NCBI RefSeq assembly: GCF_002019735.1
Contig: NZ_KV917378.1
Location: 2,878,869 to 2,942,868 of the forward strand
Reading direction: 5' to 3'
Length of the DNA: 64,000 nt
DNA from: Salipaludibacillus agaradhaerens
Lineage (GTDB): Bacteria > Bacillota > Bacilli > Bacillales > Salisediminibacteriaceae
Part shown: positions 56,765-64,000 of the stretch, in pieces
Numbering within the stretch: the first letter of the stretch is position 1
Layout of the letters: each line of letters starts with the position of its first letter
The notes under the pieces: model-generated
What the model was told of the DNA's origin: nothing
What the model saw: the letters and a program-made list of their open reading frames with translations, nothing else
Database searches by the model: none
Translations under genes and position numbers: made by a program

Positions 56765-57403
56765 ATGGGAAGTACATTAAAAACGAATGATTTTATGAAA
56801 ATTATGAAAGAGCGTCGCTCAATTAGGAACTATGACCCAACAGTTAAAATAAGTAAAAAGGAGATGACGGAAATATTAGAGGAAGCAACTACAGCACCTT
56901 CATCAGTAAATGCACAGCCGTGGCGTTTTTTAGTCATTGAAAGCGACGAAGGCAAAGAAAAGCTTGCAAAATTAGCCAGCTTTAACCAATCTCAAGTTAC
57001 TACGTCATCTGCCGTTATCGCAGTATTTGCTGACATGAACAATGCAGATTACTTAGAAGACATTTATTTAAAAGCTGTAGAGCTTGGATACATGACACAA
57101 GAGGTGAAAAATAGACAAATCGAAGCGCTTACTGCACATTTTGAAAAGCTTCCAGCACAAGTAAACCGTGAAACCATTCTAATTGACGCCGGTCTAGTCT
57201 CCATGCAACTTATGCTGACGGCTCGCGCACACGGCTACGACACAAATCCGATCGGAGGTTATGATAAAGAAAACATTGCTAAAGTCTTTGAATTAGAAGA
57301 AGAGCGTTATGTACCGGTTATGCTTTTGTCCATCGGAAAAGCGGCTGAAGAAGGGTATGCCTCATACCGCCTTCCTGTTGAAACCATTGCACAATGGAAA
57401 TAA
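56765..57403 (+). CDS. Nitroreductase family protein
   Basis: FMN-dependent NAD(P)H oxidoreductase of 212 aa; R-R-S-I-R-N-Y-D at about 18-25 and A-P-S-S-V-N-A-Q-P-W-R-F form the FMN site. Family members reduce nitroaromatics, quinones or flavins. Induction by a MarR ligand is inferred from the operon. Confidence 0.92.
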   Translation: MGSTLKTNDFMKIMKERRSIRNYDPTVKISKKEMTEILEEATTAPSSVNAQPWRFLVIESDEGKEKLAKLASFNQSQVTTSSAVIAVFADMNNADYLEDIYLKAVELGYMTQEVKNRQIEALTAHFEKLPAQVNRETILIDAGLVSMQLMLTARAHGYDTNPIGGYDKENIAKVFELEEERYVPVMLLSIGKAAEEGYASYRLPVETIAQWK

Positions 57404-57435
57404 TTCGAATAGATGTGAGTAAATAAAAGGAATGA

Positions 57436-57813
57436 GTGTGTGTGGAAATACTTTCGGCAATATTAGTGGGAATTGTAGCACTAGAACATTTATTTATTAT
57501 GATACTAGAAATGTTTTTTATCAAATCAAAGATTGCAAAACGATCTTTTAAATTACCAAAGCATTTAGAAGGGGATCCGAATGTAGCTGTTATGTTTGCA
57601 AACCAAGGGTTATACAATGGCTTTTTAGCCGCTGGACTAATTTGGGGGCTCATCGTCGGATTCACGCCAATCGGTTATCAAATCCAACTGTTTTTCATCA
57701 TTTGTGTCGTGATAGCAGCGATATTCGGAGGTTTAACCTCAAACAAATCAATTATTGTGAAACAAGGGCTCCCAGCGATTCTTGCACTAATGACTCTTTT
57801 GGCTGTAATGTAA
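57436..57813 (+). CDS. DUF1304 family membrane protein
   Basis: Membrane protein of 125 aa with four hydrophobic segments and the family start E-I-L-S-A-I-L-V-G-I-V-A-L-E-H. Often found near MarR or oxidoreductase genes; function unknown. GTG 57436 (or GTG 57442) after AAAAGGAATG. Confidence 0.85.
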   Translation: MCVEILSAILVGIVALEHLFIMILEMFFIKSKIAKRSFKLPKHLEGDPNVAVMFANQGLYNGFLAAGLIWGLIVGFTPIGYQIQLFFIICVVIAAIFGGLTSNKSIIVKQGLPAILALMTLLAVM

Positions 57814-57873
57814 AACAACATTTTATTAAATGGGTGAGACAATCAGAAGATACCTCTCAAAACCATATTTATT

Positions 57874-57917
57874 AAGTAACTACCCGTCCGTTTTTACGTT
57901 CGGGTAGTTACTTTTTT
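57874..57917. terminator. Terminator after the DUF1304 gene
   Basis: AAGTAACTACCCG / CGGGTAGTTACTT, a 13-bp perfect stem with a 14-nt loop, then TTTT. Confidence 0.85.
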
Positions 57918-58005
57918 GAGTGGGTCCGGCATGGGGCCCTATCCCCATTTTAAAGATATTGAATGGCACGACGAAAACAAAATACTTTTGTTAGTTATAT
58001 TAACT

Positions 58006-58971
58006 TCATTCCTGAGTAAAAATCTCTTCAATATCATCTAACATGAGTTCAGCAGCGATTATTCCACCAGCTGCATTCCAAGTGATATCACTCACTTTAT
58101 GTGCGTTGTCTTCTTTAACGACATTTAGATTTTGCCATAGGGGATCATTTGTCCATTCTTCTTCAACTGCGATTGAATCGGCATATGTAAAGTAAAATAA
58201 GACATCTGCGTCCATTTCAGGAATTAATTCTTTATCTACTTCAATTGCAAAATTCCCCATTGGGTTGTCTTCAGTAAAAAGTTTCTCTTGGTGCTCTGCA
58301 CGTTTAAAGCCAAGTTGTTCAAATATAACACCTGAAAAAGAATCTGTGTAGTAAATACGAGTAGGACGAGAACTAAAACGAACAATTGAAATTTCTTGGT
58401 TAACCTTATCTCCAAGAGTTGTTTTTAGTGCTTCTACTTTACTATCATAATCAGCCATAATTTCCTGGCCTTCTTCAACTAAGTTTAAGGCTTCGGCATA
58501 TAGTTCGAAGTTAATTTTCCAATCGCCTGTAAGGTCTTCAGAAAAAACAGTTGGAGCAATCTCATTTAATTGATTATAAAAGTCTTCTTGACGAATTTTA
58601 TTTCCGATAATTAAATCAGGCTCTAACTCGGCAATTTTTTCAATATTCACTTCCGTTTCATCCCCAACCACTTCAACGTCATCCATGTCAGCACTAATGT
58701 GTTCGTACCAAGGATCGTGATCCCAAGACATAACAGCGCCTACAGGTTTAACTCCTAGTGCTAGTAATGCTTCTGTTCCTTCATTTGTTAAAATAACGAC
58801 ACGTTCTGGCTTATCTGGGATTTCAGTCGTACCCATCGCATGTTCTACTGAATAACTTCCCTCATTCCCCTCGTCTGTTTCTGCTTTTGATGTGGTATCA
58901 TTTGTATTTCCGCAAGCTGCTATCACAAAAAGTGAGAAAATTGAGACTAATAACAATAACTTACCTTTCAT
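58006..58971 (-). CDS. Ferric-siderophore ABC transporter substrate-binding lipoprotein
   Basis: FecB/FhuD-type (class III) binding protein of 321 aa. Signal peptide with lipobox V-I-A-A-C (Cys20), a polar linker, then the two-lobed domain containing P-E-R-V-V-I-L-T-N-E-G-T-E-A-L-L-A-L. Divergent from the permease-ATPase operon, with Fur boxes between. Ligand probably a siderophore or ferric citrate type chelate. Confidence 0.92.
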   Translation of the reverse strand: MKGKLLLLVSIFSLFVIAACGNTNDTTSKAETDEGNEGSYSVEHAMGTTEIPDKPERVVILTNEGTEALLALGVKPVGAVMSWDHDPWYEHISADMDDVEVVGDETEVNIEKIAELEPDLIIGNKIRQEDFYNQLNEIAPTVFSEDLTGDWKINFELYAEALNLVEEGQEIMADYDSKVEALKTTLGDKVNQEISIVRFSSRPTRIYYTDSFSGVIFEQLGFKRAEHQEKLFTEDNPMGNFAIEVDKELIPEMDADVLFYFTYADSIAVEEEWTNDPLWQNLNVVKEDNAHKVSDITWNAAGGIIAAELMLDDIEEIFTQE

Positions 58972-58997
58972 CTATCATACCCCCTTGTGTATTTTAA

Positions 58998-59014
58998 TTG
59001 ATAATCATTATCAA
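58998..59014. promoter_or_regulatory. Fur box upstream of the binding-protein gene
   Basis: TTGATAATCATTATCAA is a perfect 8-1-8 inverted repeat that includes the 7-1-7 Fur consensus TGATAATNATTATCA. Confidence 0.92.
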
Positions 59015-59063
59015 TCCATAAACACTATTTTAAATACAATGAAAAAAACTGTCAATATATAAT

Positions 59064-59085
59064 TGAGAATAATTTTCATTATCAT
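59064..59085. promoter_or_regulatory. Fur box upstream of the permease operon
   Basis: TGAGAATAATTTTCA (7-1-7) overlaps a second half pattern TTTTCATTATCA, immediately before the -35 of the permease promoter. Confidence 0.8.
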
Positions 59086-59113
59086 TGACTGTATTATTAA
59101 TATCTTCTAAACT
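59085..59113 (+). promoter_or_regulatory. Promoter of the siderophore permease operon
   Basis: TTGACT, 17-bp spacer, TAAACT, with the Fur box abutting the -35 region. Confidence 0.7.
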
Positions 59114-59147
59114 ATCAATATATACTGATTAGGATGGATCATACGAA

Positions 59148-60155
59148 ATGAACCTAATATTATTGAATTCAAACAAAATAATAAAATTAGTCATCGTCAC
59201 AATTGCTCTCATCCTGTTAATGGGGATGAGTATTATTATGGGGTATACGAATACATCAATTATGCTGACATATGAAGCGTTTACTTCTTTTGATGGAAGT
59301 AATGAGCATTTAATCATTCAAACGGTTCGGTTACCTAGAGCATTAATTGCAGCATGTGTAGGTGCTTCCCTTGCAATAGCAGGTGTGTATATGCAAACCT
59401 TGACGAGGAATCCTCTGGCCTCACCAGGAATATTTGGGATAAATGCTGGGGCAAGTTTTGCAGTTGTTTGTGTGCTTTCTGTCTTTAATGTTTCAAGCCT
59501 TAACGTCTTTACATGGGTAGCGTTTTTAGGTGCTGCGGTTGCTGCCTTAGCCGTATACTTTGTTGGAGGTGTGGGGAGGCAAGGGTTAACACCAATGAAG
59601 ATTACACTTGCAGGAGCAGCGATAACAGCTTTATTTTCGTCTTTTACACAAGGAATTTTGGTGACAAACGAAGCAGCGCTTGATGAGGTCTTGTTTTGGT
59701 TATCTGGTTCTATCCAAGGGAGGAGTCTGACCATTTTAGTGACTGTTTTCCCTTACATATTAATTGGATGGTTGCTGGCTCTCATAATGACGCCAATGAT
59801 GAATGTATTGGCTATGGGAGATGACGTAGCTAAAGGGCTAGGGTTAAAGGTCGGACTGTTAAAACTAACGGTAGGCTTAATTGTCATTTTACTTGCTGGT
59901 GGATCTGTTGCGATTGCAGGACCGATTGGTTTTATTGGGATAGTTATTCCTCATATCGCCCGAAGTTTGATAGGCACGGATCATCGATGGTTAGTCCCTT
60001 TTGCAGGTCTTCTGGGGGGCGTTCTTTTATTAGCTGCAGACATAGGCGCTAGATATATTGTGATGCCTCAAGAAGTACCAGTGGGCGTAATGACCGCCTT
60101 CATAGGAACACCATTTTTTATTTATATTGCAAGGAAGGGGTTTAATAAAAGATGA
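59148..60155 (+). CDS. FecCD-family siderophore ABC transporter permease
   Basis: BtuC-type permease of 335 aa with about nine to ten membrane helices. R-L-P-R-A-L-I-A-A-C-V-G-A near 67 and G-F-I-G-I-V-I-P-H-I-A-R near 268 are family signatures, the latter contacting the ATPase. ATGA overlap with the second permease gene. Confidence 0.93.
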   Translation: MNLILLNSNKIIKLVIVTIALILLMGMSIIMGYTNTSIMLTYEAFTSFDGSNEHLIIQTVRLPRALIAACVGASLAIAGVYMQTLTRNPLASPGIFGINAGASFAVVCVLSVFNVSSLNVFTWVAFLGAAVAALAVYFVGGVGRQGLTPMKITLAGAAITALFSSFTQGILVTNEAALDEVLFWLSGSIQGRSLTILVTVFPYILIGWLLALIMTPMMNVLAMGDDVAKGLGLKVGLLKLTVGLIVILLAGGSVAIAGPIGFIGIVIPHIARSLIGTDHRWLVPFAGLLGGVLLLAADIGARYIVMPQEVPVGVMTAFIGTPFFIYIARKGFNKR

Positions 60156-61207
60156 GAGGATATCGTAGTATTCGCATAGGTAAGGATAAGATATCCCTGC
60201 TTTTAGACACAAACACCTTCTTAAAGTTAGTATTCCTGATAATGATAACCTTGGCCATTTTTATTATAAGTATGAGTTTAGGCCAAGTTAAGGTCCACCC
60301 ATTTACAGTTGTCAGTTTATTGTTTGGAGGAGGATCAGAGCTAGAACAGCTCGTCATCTATCAGTTTCGATTACCAAGAATTATTGCAGCCATGTTGGTA
60401 GGAATGGGATTAGCCGTAGCAGGGGGAATTCTCCAAGGTATGATTCGCAATCACTTAGCAGCTCCAGACACAATAGGCGTCACAGCAGGAGCAGGGATGG
60501 CAGTTGTCGCTTTTTTATGGCTTTTTAGTGACGAAAGGTATTCCTTAATTGTAAGTATAAAATGGTTGCCTGTCGCGGCTTTTGTAGGAGCTTCTATCGT
60601 TGCTTTTGCTGTCTATTTCTTATCATGGAAGGAAGGTGTCACCCCTATCCGACTTGTACTTATTGGAATAGGGATTGCAGCTTTAATGCAGGCAGGAACA
60701 ACGATGTTTATGGTATTAGGCCCGATTCATATGGCAAGTCAAGCAAACATTTGGATTACAGGTAGCTTAAACAGTGTCACATGGGAGGATGTCAATGTCC
60801 TTCTTCCATTTACCGTTATATTAATCATTTTGGCTTTTATTTCATCACGCAATGTAAACGTTCAAGCACTGGGAGAAGATATTGCAACAGGAGTTGGAAG
60901 TCCTGTTCAGCGTCATCGATTTATTCTATTAATGATTAGCACAGGTTTAGTAGGGACAGCTGTTGCAGTGGCAGGTGGTATTGGATTTGTTGGACTGATG
61001 GCACCACATATGGCACGTAAGCTTGTTGGCTCTTCGTTTGGATCATTATTGCCTGTATCTGCTTTTATAGGGGCAACGCTTGTTATGCTGGCAGATTTAG
61101 TGGGGCGTACATTATTTTTGCCATCTATTGTTCCTGCTGGTGTATTTACTGCCACTATAGGTGCTCCCTACTTTATTTATCTTTTAATGAAAACAAAAAA
61201 CAGTTAG
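60152..61207 (+). CDS. FecCD-family siderophore ABC transporter permease
   Basis: Second BtuC-type permease, 351 aa, same signatures (R-L-P-R-I-I-A-A-M-L-V-G, G-F-V-G-L-M-A-P-H-M-A-R). Pairs with the preceding permease to form a heterodimeric channel. A charged N-terminal stretch of about 25 residues precedes TM1. ATG overlaps the previous stop. Confidence 0.93.
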   Translation: MRGYRSIRIGKDKISLLLDTNTFLKLVFLIMITLAIFIISMSLGQVKVHPFTVVSLLFGGGSELEQLVIYQFRLPRIIAAMLVGMGLAVAGGILQGMIRNHLAAPDTIGVTAGAGMAVVAFLWLFSDERYSLIVSIKWLPVAAFVGASIVAFAVYFLSWKEGVTPIRLVLIGIGIAALMQAGTTMFMVLGPIHMASQANIWITGSLNSVTWEDVNVLLPFTVILIILAFISSRNVNVQALGEDIATGVGSPVQRHRFILLMISTGLVGTAVAVAGGIGFVGLMAPHMARKLVGSSFGSLLPVSAFIGATLVMLADLVGRTLFLPSIVPAGVFTATIGAPYFIYLLMKTKNS

Positions 61208-61217
61208 TAGACGGGGG

Positions 61218-62033
61218 ATGATGTGCGTGCAAAGTATTTTACAAACTGAAAAACTCACCCTTTCTTACGGCGAGACAGTCATTATTAAAGAATTAGACTT
61301 GTTGGTTCCTAAAGGGGAGATTACAGTATTTATTGGTGGTAATGGCTGTGGAAAATCTACTCTCCTTCGCTCCATAGCTCGTCTATTAAAGCCCGAAGGA
61401 GGAAGTGTCTTACTTGATGGAGAAAGTATCGCAAATCTACCTACAAAAGAAGTTGCTCGGAAATTGGCTATTCTTCCGCAGTCGCCAGAGTCTCCAGAAG
61501 GATTATCTGTTTTACAGTTAGTGAAACAAGGTCGGTATCCTTATCAGAATTGGCTTAAGCAATGGACAGAAGAAGATGAACAGCAAGTAGTCAATGCCCT
61601 GACAGCGACCTCTTTATTAAGCTTAAAGGATAGACCCATTGATGAGCTATCAGGAGGTCAAAGACAACGGGCATGGATAGCCATGACACTTGCCCAAAAC
61701 ACAGATATTATATTGCTTGATGAACCAACGACTTATTTAGATATGACACACCAGATTGATATTCTTGATTTATTGTATGATTTAAACGATCAAGAAGAGA
61801 GAACGATTGTAATGGTGCTTCACGATTTAAATTTGGCTTGTCGTTATGCCCATAACTTGGTAGCAATACGAGATCAACAGGTCGTGGCAATGGGTAAGCC
61901 CGAAGATGTTGTAAATACTGAACTTGTCCAACAAGTTTTTGATATGCGGTGTGTTGTCACGGTTGATCCTATCATAGGGACACCACTTTGTATTCCATAC
62001 GGGAAAGGGCGATCTATTGTTACTACAAGTTAA
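61218..62033 (+). CDS. Siderophore ABC transporter ATP-binding protein (FhuC/FecE type)
   Basis: ATPase of 271 aa: Walker A G-G-N-G-C-G-K-S-T (40-48), signature L-S-G-G-Q (144-148), Walker B I-I-L-L-D-E-P, and H-D-L-N-L-A-C-R-Y, a stretch typical of the FhuC class. ATG 61218 or 61221 follow GACGGGGG. Last gene of the Fur-regulated operon. Confidence 0.93.
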   Translation: MMCVQSILQTEKLTLSYGETVIIKELDLLVPKGEITVFIGGNGCGKSTLLRSIARLLKPEGGSVLLDGESIANLPTKEVARKLAILPQSPESPEGLSVLQLVKQGRYPYQNWLKQWTEEDEQQVVNALTATSLLSLKDRPIDELSGGQRQRAWIAMTLAQNTDIILLDEPTTYLDMTHQIDILDLLYDLNDQEERTIVMVLHDLNLACRYAHNLVAIRDQQVVAMGKPEDVVNTELVQQVFDMRCVVTVDPIIGTPLCIPYGKGRSIVTTS

Positions 62034-62179
62034 GGCTATAATGCGCCTATTGTATTTAACTTTTCATACAATCATTTTTTGGAATGGTGACGCCCTTGTG
62101 AAGTTACGTCTAGGCTCATGAAGAGATCATCAGCAGGGTGATCATTTTTAACGTTTATCCGATAAAACGCACTGAACTA

Positions 62180-62350
62180 CCCCCCCTGTCAATTAGACAG
62201 GGGAAATAATAAAAAGGAATCTAGCTCTATATTCTATAGGGCTAAGGCCATCTAAACGTTTTTGTATCTTTCATGATCATAAAAATGAATGTACGCATTT
62301 ATTGCCGCATCAAGTTCCTCAAATGTCTCATATTTATTTAAATAATATTT
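62180..62350 (-). mobile_element. IS3-family (IS150-like) transposase 3' remnant
   Basis: On the minus strand the sequence encodes Y-E-T-F-E-E-L-D-A-A-I-N-A-Y-I-H-F-Y-D-H-E-R-Y. After a frame change it reads R-L-D-G-L-S-P-I-E-Y-R-A, the C-terminus of an IS3 orfB transposase. The CCCCTGTC/GACAGGGG hairpin at 62183-62203 and CCCCCCTGTCAATTAGACAG resemble the end of such elements. Only the last fifth of the element is here and it is frameshifted. Confidence 0.7.
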
Positions 62351-62618
62351 CTCCTATTCCAGACACCTCAAACTTTTTTTAAATCACATTAGAATCAATT
62401 TCATAATGAATTTTTTAACGCCAAAAATAATCCCAGTTAAAGATCTCCCATATCCGCAAATATTCAGGCTACAGTTTCAAAGCAAAAAGAACCATATATT
62501 GGTATATTATTTGGGGTCGCTTTTCTAACACCATAAGTAACTCTAAAAATGTGTATAATATGAAAAAATATTATAAGCATTAAGTTAAAATTAGAGACAT
62601 AATTGATGAAGTAAACGA
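62351..62618. other. Spacer between IS remnant and lacI remnant
   Basis: No gene recognised; AT-rich. The minus-strand frame at 62464-62679 overlaps the lacI remnant and has no support. Confidence 0.4.
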
Positions 62619-62776
62619 AATGGAAAATAGCTAAATTAGCTGGTGTTTCTCCTACAACAGTGTTTAAAATAATGAACAATTACAGCGCTATTAGTCATGA
62701 AACGAAGGAGAAGGTTACTCGGGGTGTTGAAGAGACTGGATATATAAGCCAACTTTTCGCTATGCTTCTTTCTTAA
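62619..62776 (+). pseudogene. LacI-family regulator, N-terminal DNA-binding fragment
   Basis: The frame reads I-A-K-L-A-G-V-S-P-T-T-V-F-K-I-M-N-N, then H-E-T-K-E-K-V-T-R-G-V-E-E-T-G-Y-I, the LacI helix-turn-helix and hinge, then runs into a stop. The start region is out of frame and the whole sugar-binding domain (about 270 residues) is missing. Confidence 0.75.
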
Positions 62777-62820
62777 GATAAAAGTATTGCTTTTTTATAA
62801 TTTAGGATATATAATTAAGG

Positions 62821-62847
62821 ACGAAAACGGTTTCGTTAACGCTTACA
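62821..62847. promoter_or_regulatory. LacI-type palindrome and cre-like site
   Basis: ACGAAAACGGTTTCGT (62821-62836) is a 6-bp inverted repeat with a CG-containing centre. CGTTAACGCTTACA (62834-62847) matches the CcpA cre consensus at 13 of 14 positions. Confidence 0.5.
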
Positions 62848-62958
62848 ACAAGGTGTTATTCATTTATAATATGACTAGTTTAGTTGTTTCTAGCTGAACG
62901 TGATAACGATGCTAGTGAGTCATTCTGCTATGTTAATATAATATTTTTTTAATTATTT

Positions 62959-62998
62959 ACGAAACCGTTTTAGTCAATGTGTTTTCCTGTGATAGAAT
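62959..62998 (+). promoter_or_regulatory. Promoter with overlapping LacI-type operator
   Basis: ACGAAACCGTTTTAG resembles the upstream palindrome; TTAGTC, 17-bp spacer, TAGAAT form a plausible promoter whose -35 overlaps it. Confidence 0.45.
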
Positions 62999-63568
62999 AT
63001 TTATCTTGTCTTGAAATAAACTATTTAAACAGTGAAAACCAAGAAAGGGGTTATGTGGTGGCAATGATTCAATTTCCGAATGAGCTAAAACAGGGAAGTA
63101 CAACCGTTTTGAGTCAATAAAAGGCTTAGCTCATAAGGCTGTGAGGGAGCTGTCGATATGGAAGACCTTTTCGAAAAAACTAGGGAAAGAAGTGGAAGCG
63201 GATAATCGGTAACAACTTTTATCGTTATTAAGAATATTTCCAACTGATAATAACAAAGGGATTAAATTTCTATCATTATTCAGTTGTGTGGCCGAGAATT
63301 TTCCTAAATGAGGTTGGCTAGATACCCCATGTAGAATGACTTGAGCCTTTAAAACAATAAATAAGAGGATATGAATTGCACGTAACAGTGCTAGTGTTCT
63401 CCATAGAATGTTTATTTCATCCGTATTTAAAAGAGCGTATCCTTCCATGGTGGATTGGTTTAAGAAAAAGAGGGGTTGTTTTACCTGTTTAAAAAAGGTG
63501 CCATGAAGATTAGTCGAAGGTCATAAAGAGAGGTAACTGTCATGTCACGTTACTAATTCAGATGATTT

Positions 63569-63582
63569 TGAAAGCGCTTCAT
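63569..63582. promoter_or_regulatory. cre-like site upstream of the sugar-binding protein gene
   Basis: TGAAAGCGCTTCAT lacks one T compared with the ideal cre TGAAAGCGCTTTCA; likely catabolite control of the sugar transporter. Confidence 0.45.
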
Positions 63583-63699
63583 ATGGTTGCGGAGTTCATA
63601 AGATATATTTAATTGATGTGAAGGGGGAGAGTTAAAAAATTTCATTTTATTTATCCTGTATGACTGGAATATAAAACCGCTTAAAGGAGGAAATTTAAA

Positions 63700-64000
63700 A
63701 TGTTGAAATTAGGAAAAGTAGGTCTGTTCTCATTAGCATCTGTCGTTGTTTTGGGTGCATGTGGTGGCGCAAATGATGGTAATAATGGTGGAAATGAAGA
63801 AGCTGATACTGATGCAAACGAAGAGGAAGTCACAATAGAGCAGATTGGCAGTGAAGATGCGGATGTGGAACTGGTATTTTGGGAATTTGGAAATACAGGT
63901 TATGATGTCTTAATTGAAGAGTACGTGGAAGAGAATCCACACGTCACCATTAACCTTCAAAATAGTGACATGAATGATCTACATGATAATTTGTTTACTT
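63700..64000 (+). CDS. Sugar ABC transporter substrate-binding lipoprotein, 3' end outside the window
   Basis: Start after AAAGGAGG. Signal peptide with lipobox V-L-G-A-C (Cys21), an Asn/Gly/Glu-rich linker, then V-E-L-V-F-W-E-F-G-N-T-G-Y and E-E-Y-V-E-E-N-P-H-V-T-I, the standard beginning of family 1 (maltose/raffinose-type) carbohydrate-binding proteins. About 100 codons are visible. Cre-like and LacI-type sites upstream fit a sugar-induced operon. Confidence 0.85.
   Translation, partial: MLKLGKVGLFSLASVVVLGACGGANDGNNGGNEEADTDANEEEVTIEQIGSEDADVELVFWEFGNTGYDVLIEEYVEENPHVTINLQNSDMNDLHDNLFT

Larger units (their letters stand above)
62777..63699. other. Long control region before the sugar-transport gene
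   Basis: No intact gene. A 21-codon frame at 63058-63120 has an AAAGGGG RBS and looks like the beginning of a lost gene (M-I-Q-F-P-N-E-L-K-Q-G). Frames between 63.12 and 63.5 kb are broken; the minus-strand frame at 63131-63448 has no RBS or recognised domain. Confidence 0.45.

Noticed and set aside
63131-63448. 105-codon minus-strand frame
   Set aside because: No RBS, no recognised family, irregular composition; both strands look like degraded sequence.

Overview
The window is chromosomal DNA from a member of the Bacillaceae (low-GC, Gram-positive, spore-forming). The evidence is the gene order spoIIIJ-jag-mnmE-mnmG-rsmG-noc-soj-spo0J, then ychF-rpsF-ssb-rpsR-yybS-gdpP-rplI-dnaC-purA, a tRNA cluster, and walRK-walHI-walJ-htrA-rlmH. 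This is the origin-proximal backbone seen in Bacillus subtilis. The sporulation gene yyaC, strong AGGAGG ribosome binding sites and TTG/GTG starts agree. An orphan glycine-betaine binding protein with a GbsR-type regulator and rather acidic proteins hint at a halotolerant or alkaliphilic lineage, but the species cannot be named from the sequence alone.

Region 1 (1-37.8 kb) is mostly core genome. It holds membrane-protein insertion (SpoIIIJ/Jag), tRNA wobble modification (MnmE/MnmG), 16S rRNA methylation (RsmG), chromosome segregation and nucleoid occlusion (Noc, Soj, Spo0J, two perfect parS sites), the S6-SSB-S18 operon, c-di-AMP hydrolysis (GdpP), the replicative helicase, adenylosuccinate synthase with a PurBox pair, six tRNAs (Lys, Glu, fMet, Asp, Phe, Thr), and the WalRK cell-wall two-component system with its modulators. 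Departures from this backbone are an insertion between jag and mnmE (opuAC-like gene, gbsR-like gene, mazG remnant, a structured repeat, a palindromic pair of DnaA boxes) and a DoxX gene before purA. A dense cluster of DnaA boxes lies just upstream of rlmH.

Region 2 (37.8-46.2 kb) looks like a stack of insertions at the 3' end of rlmH, the attachment site used by staphylococcal SCC elements. Two further copies of the rlmH terminal sequence (coding -E-P-Y-H/R-K-stop) lie at 39.5 and 46.2 kb and delimit segments of 1.7 and 6.7 kb. They contain DinB and CGNR genes, an SNF2 helicase fragment, a response regulator-kinase-ABC transporter module of the peptide-antibiotic-resistance type, an MFS fragment, a frameshifted WYL regulator, a VOC protein and a YdeI protein. 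No recombinase is visible.

Region 3 (46.2-64 kb) is accessory DNA with many remnants. Three HxlR-type regulators are each divergent from an enzyme gene (DJ-1/PfpI, iron alcohol dehydrogenase, RidA). A MarR-nitroreductase-DUF1304 operon has a clear operator. There is a SunI-like immunity gene, an alpha/beta hydrolase, a HAD phosphatase, a Fur-controlled ferric-siderophore ABC transporter, an IS3-family remnant, a LacI N-terminal fragment, and the start of a sugar ABC transporter lipoprotein that runs off the window. Copies of a structured repeat occur at 3.3, 52.0 and 54.1 kb. No CRISPR array or rRNA gene was seen.
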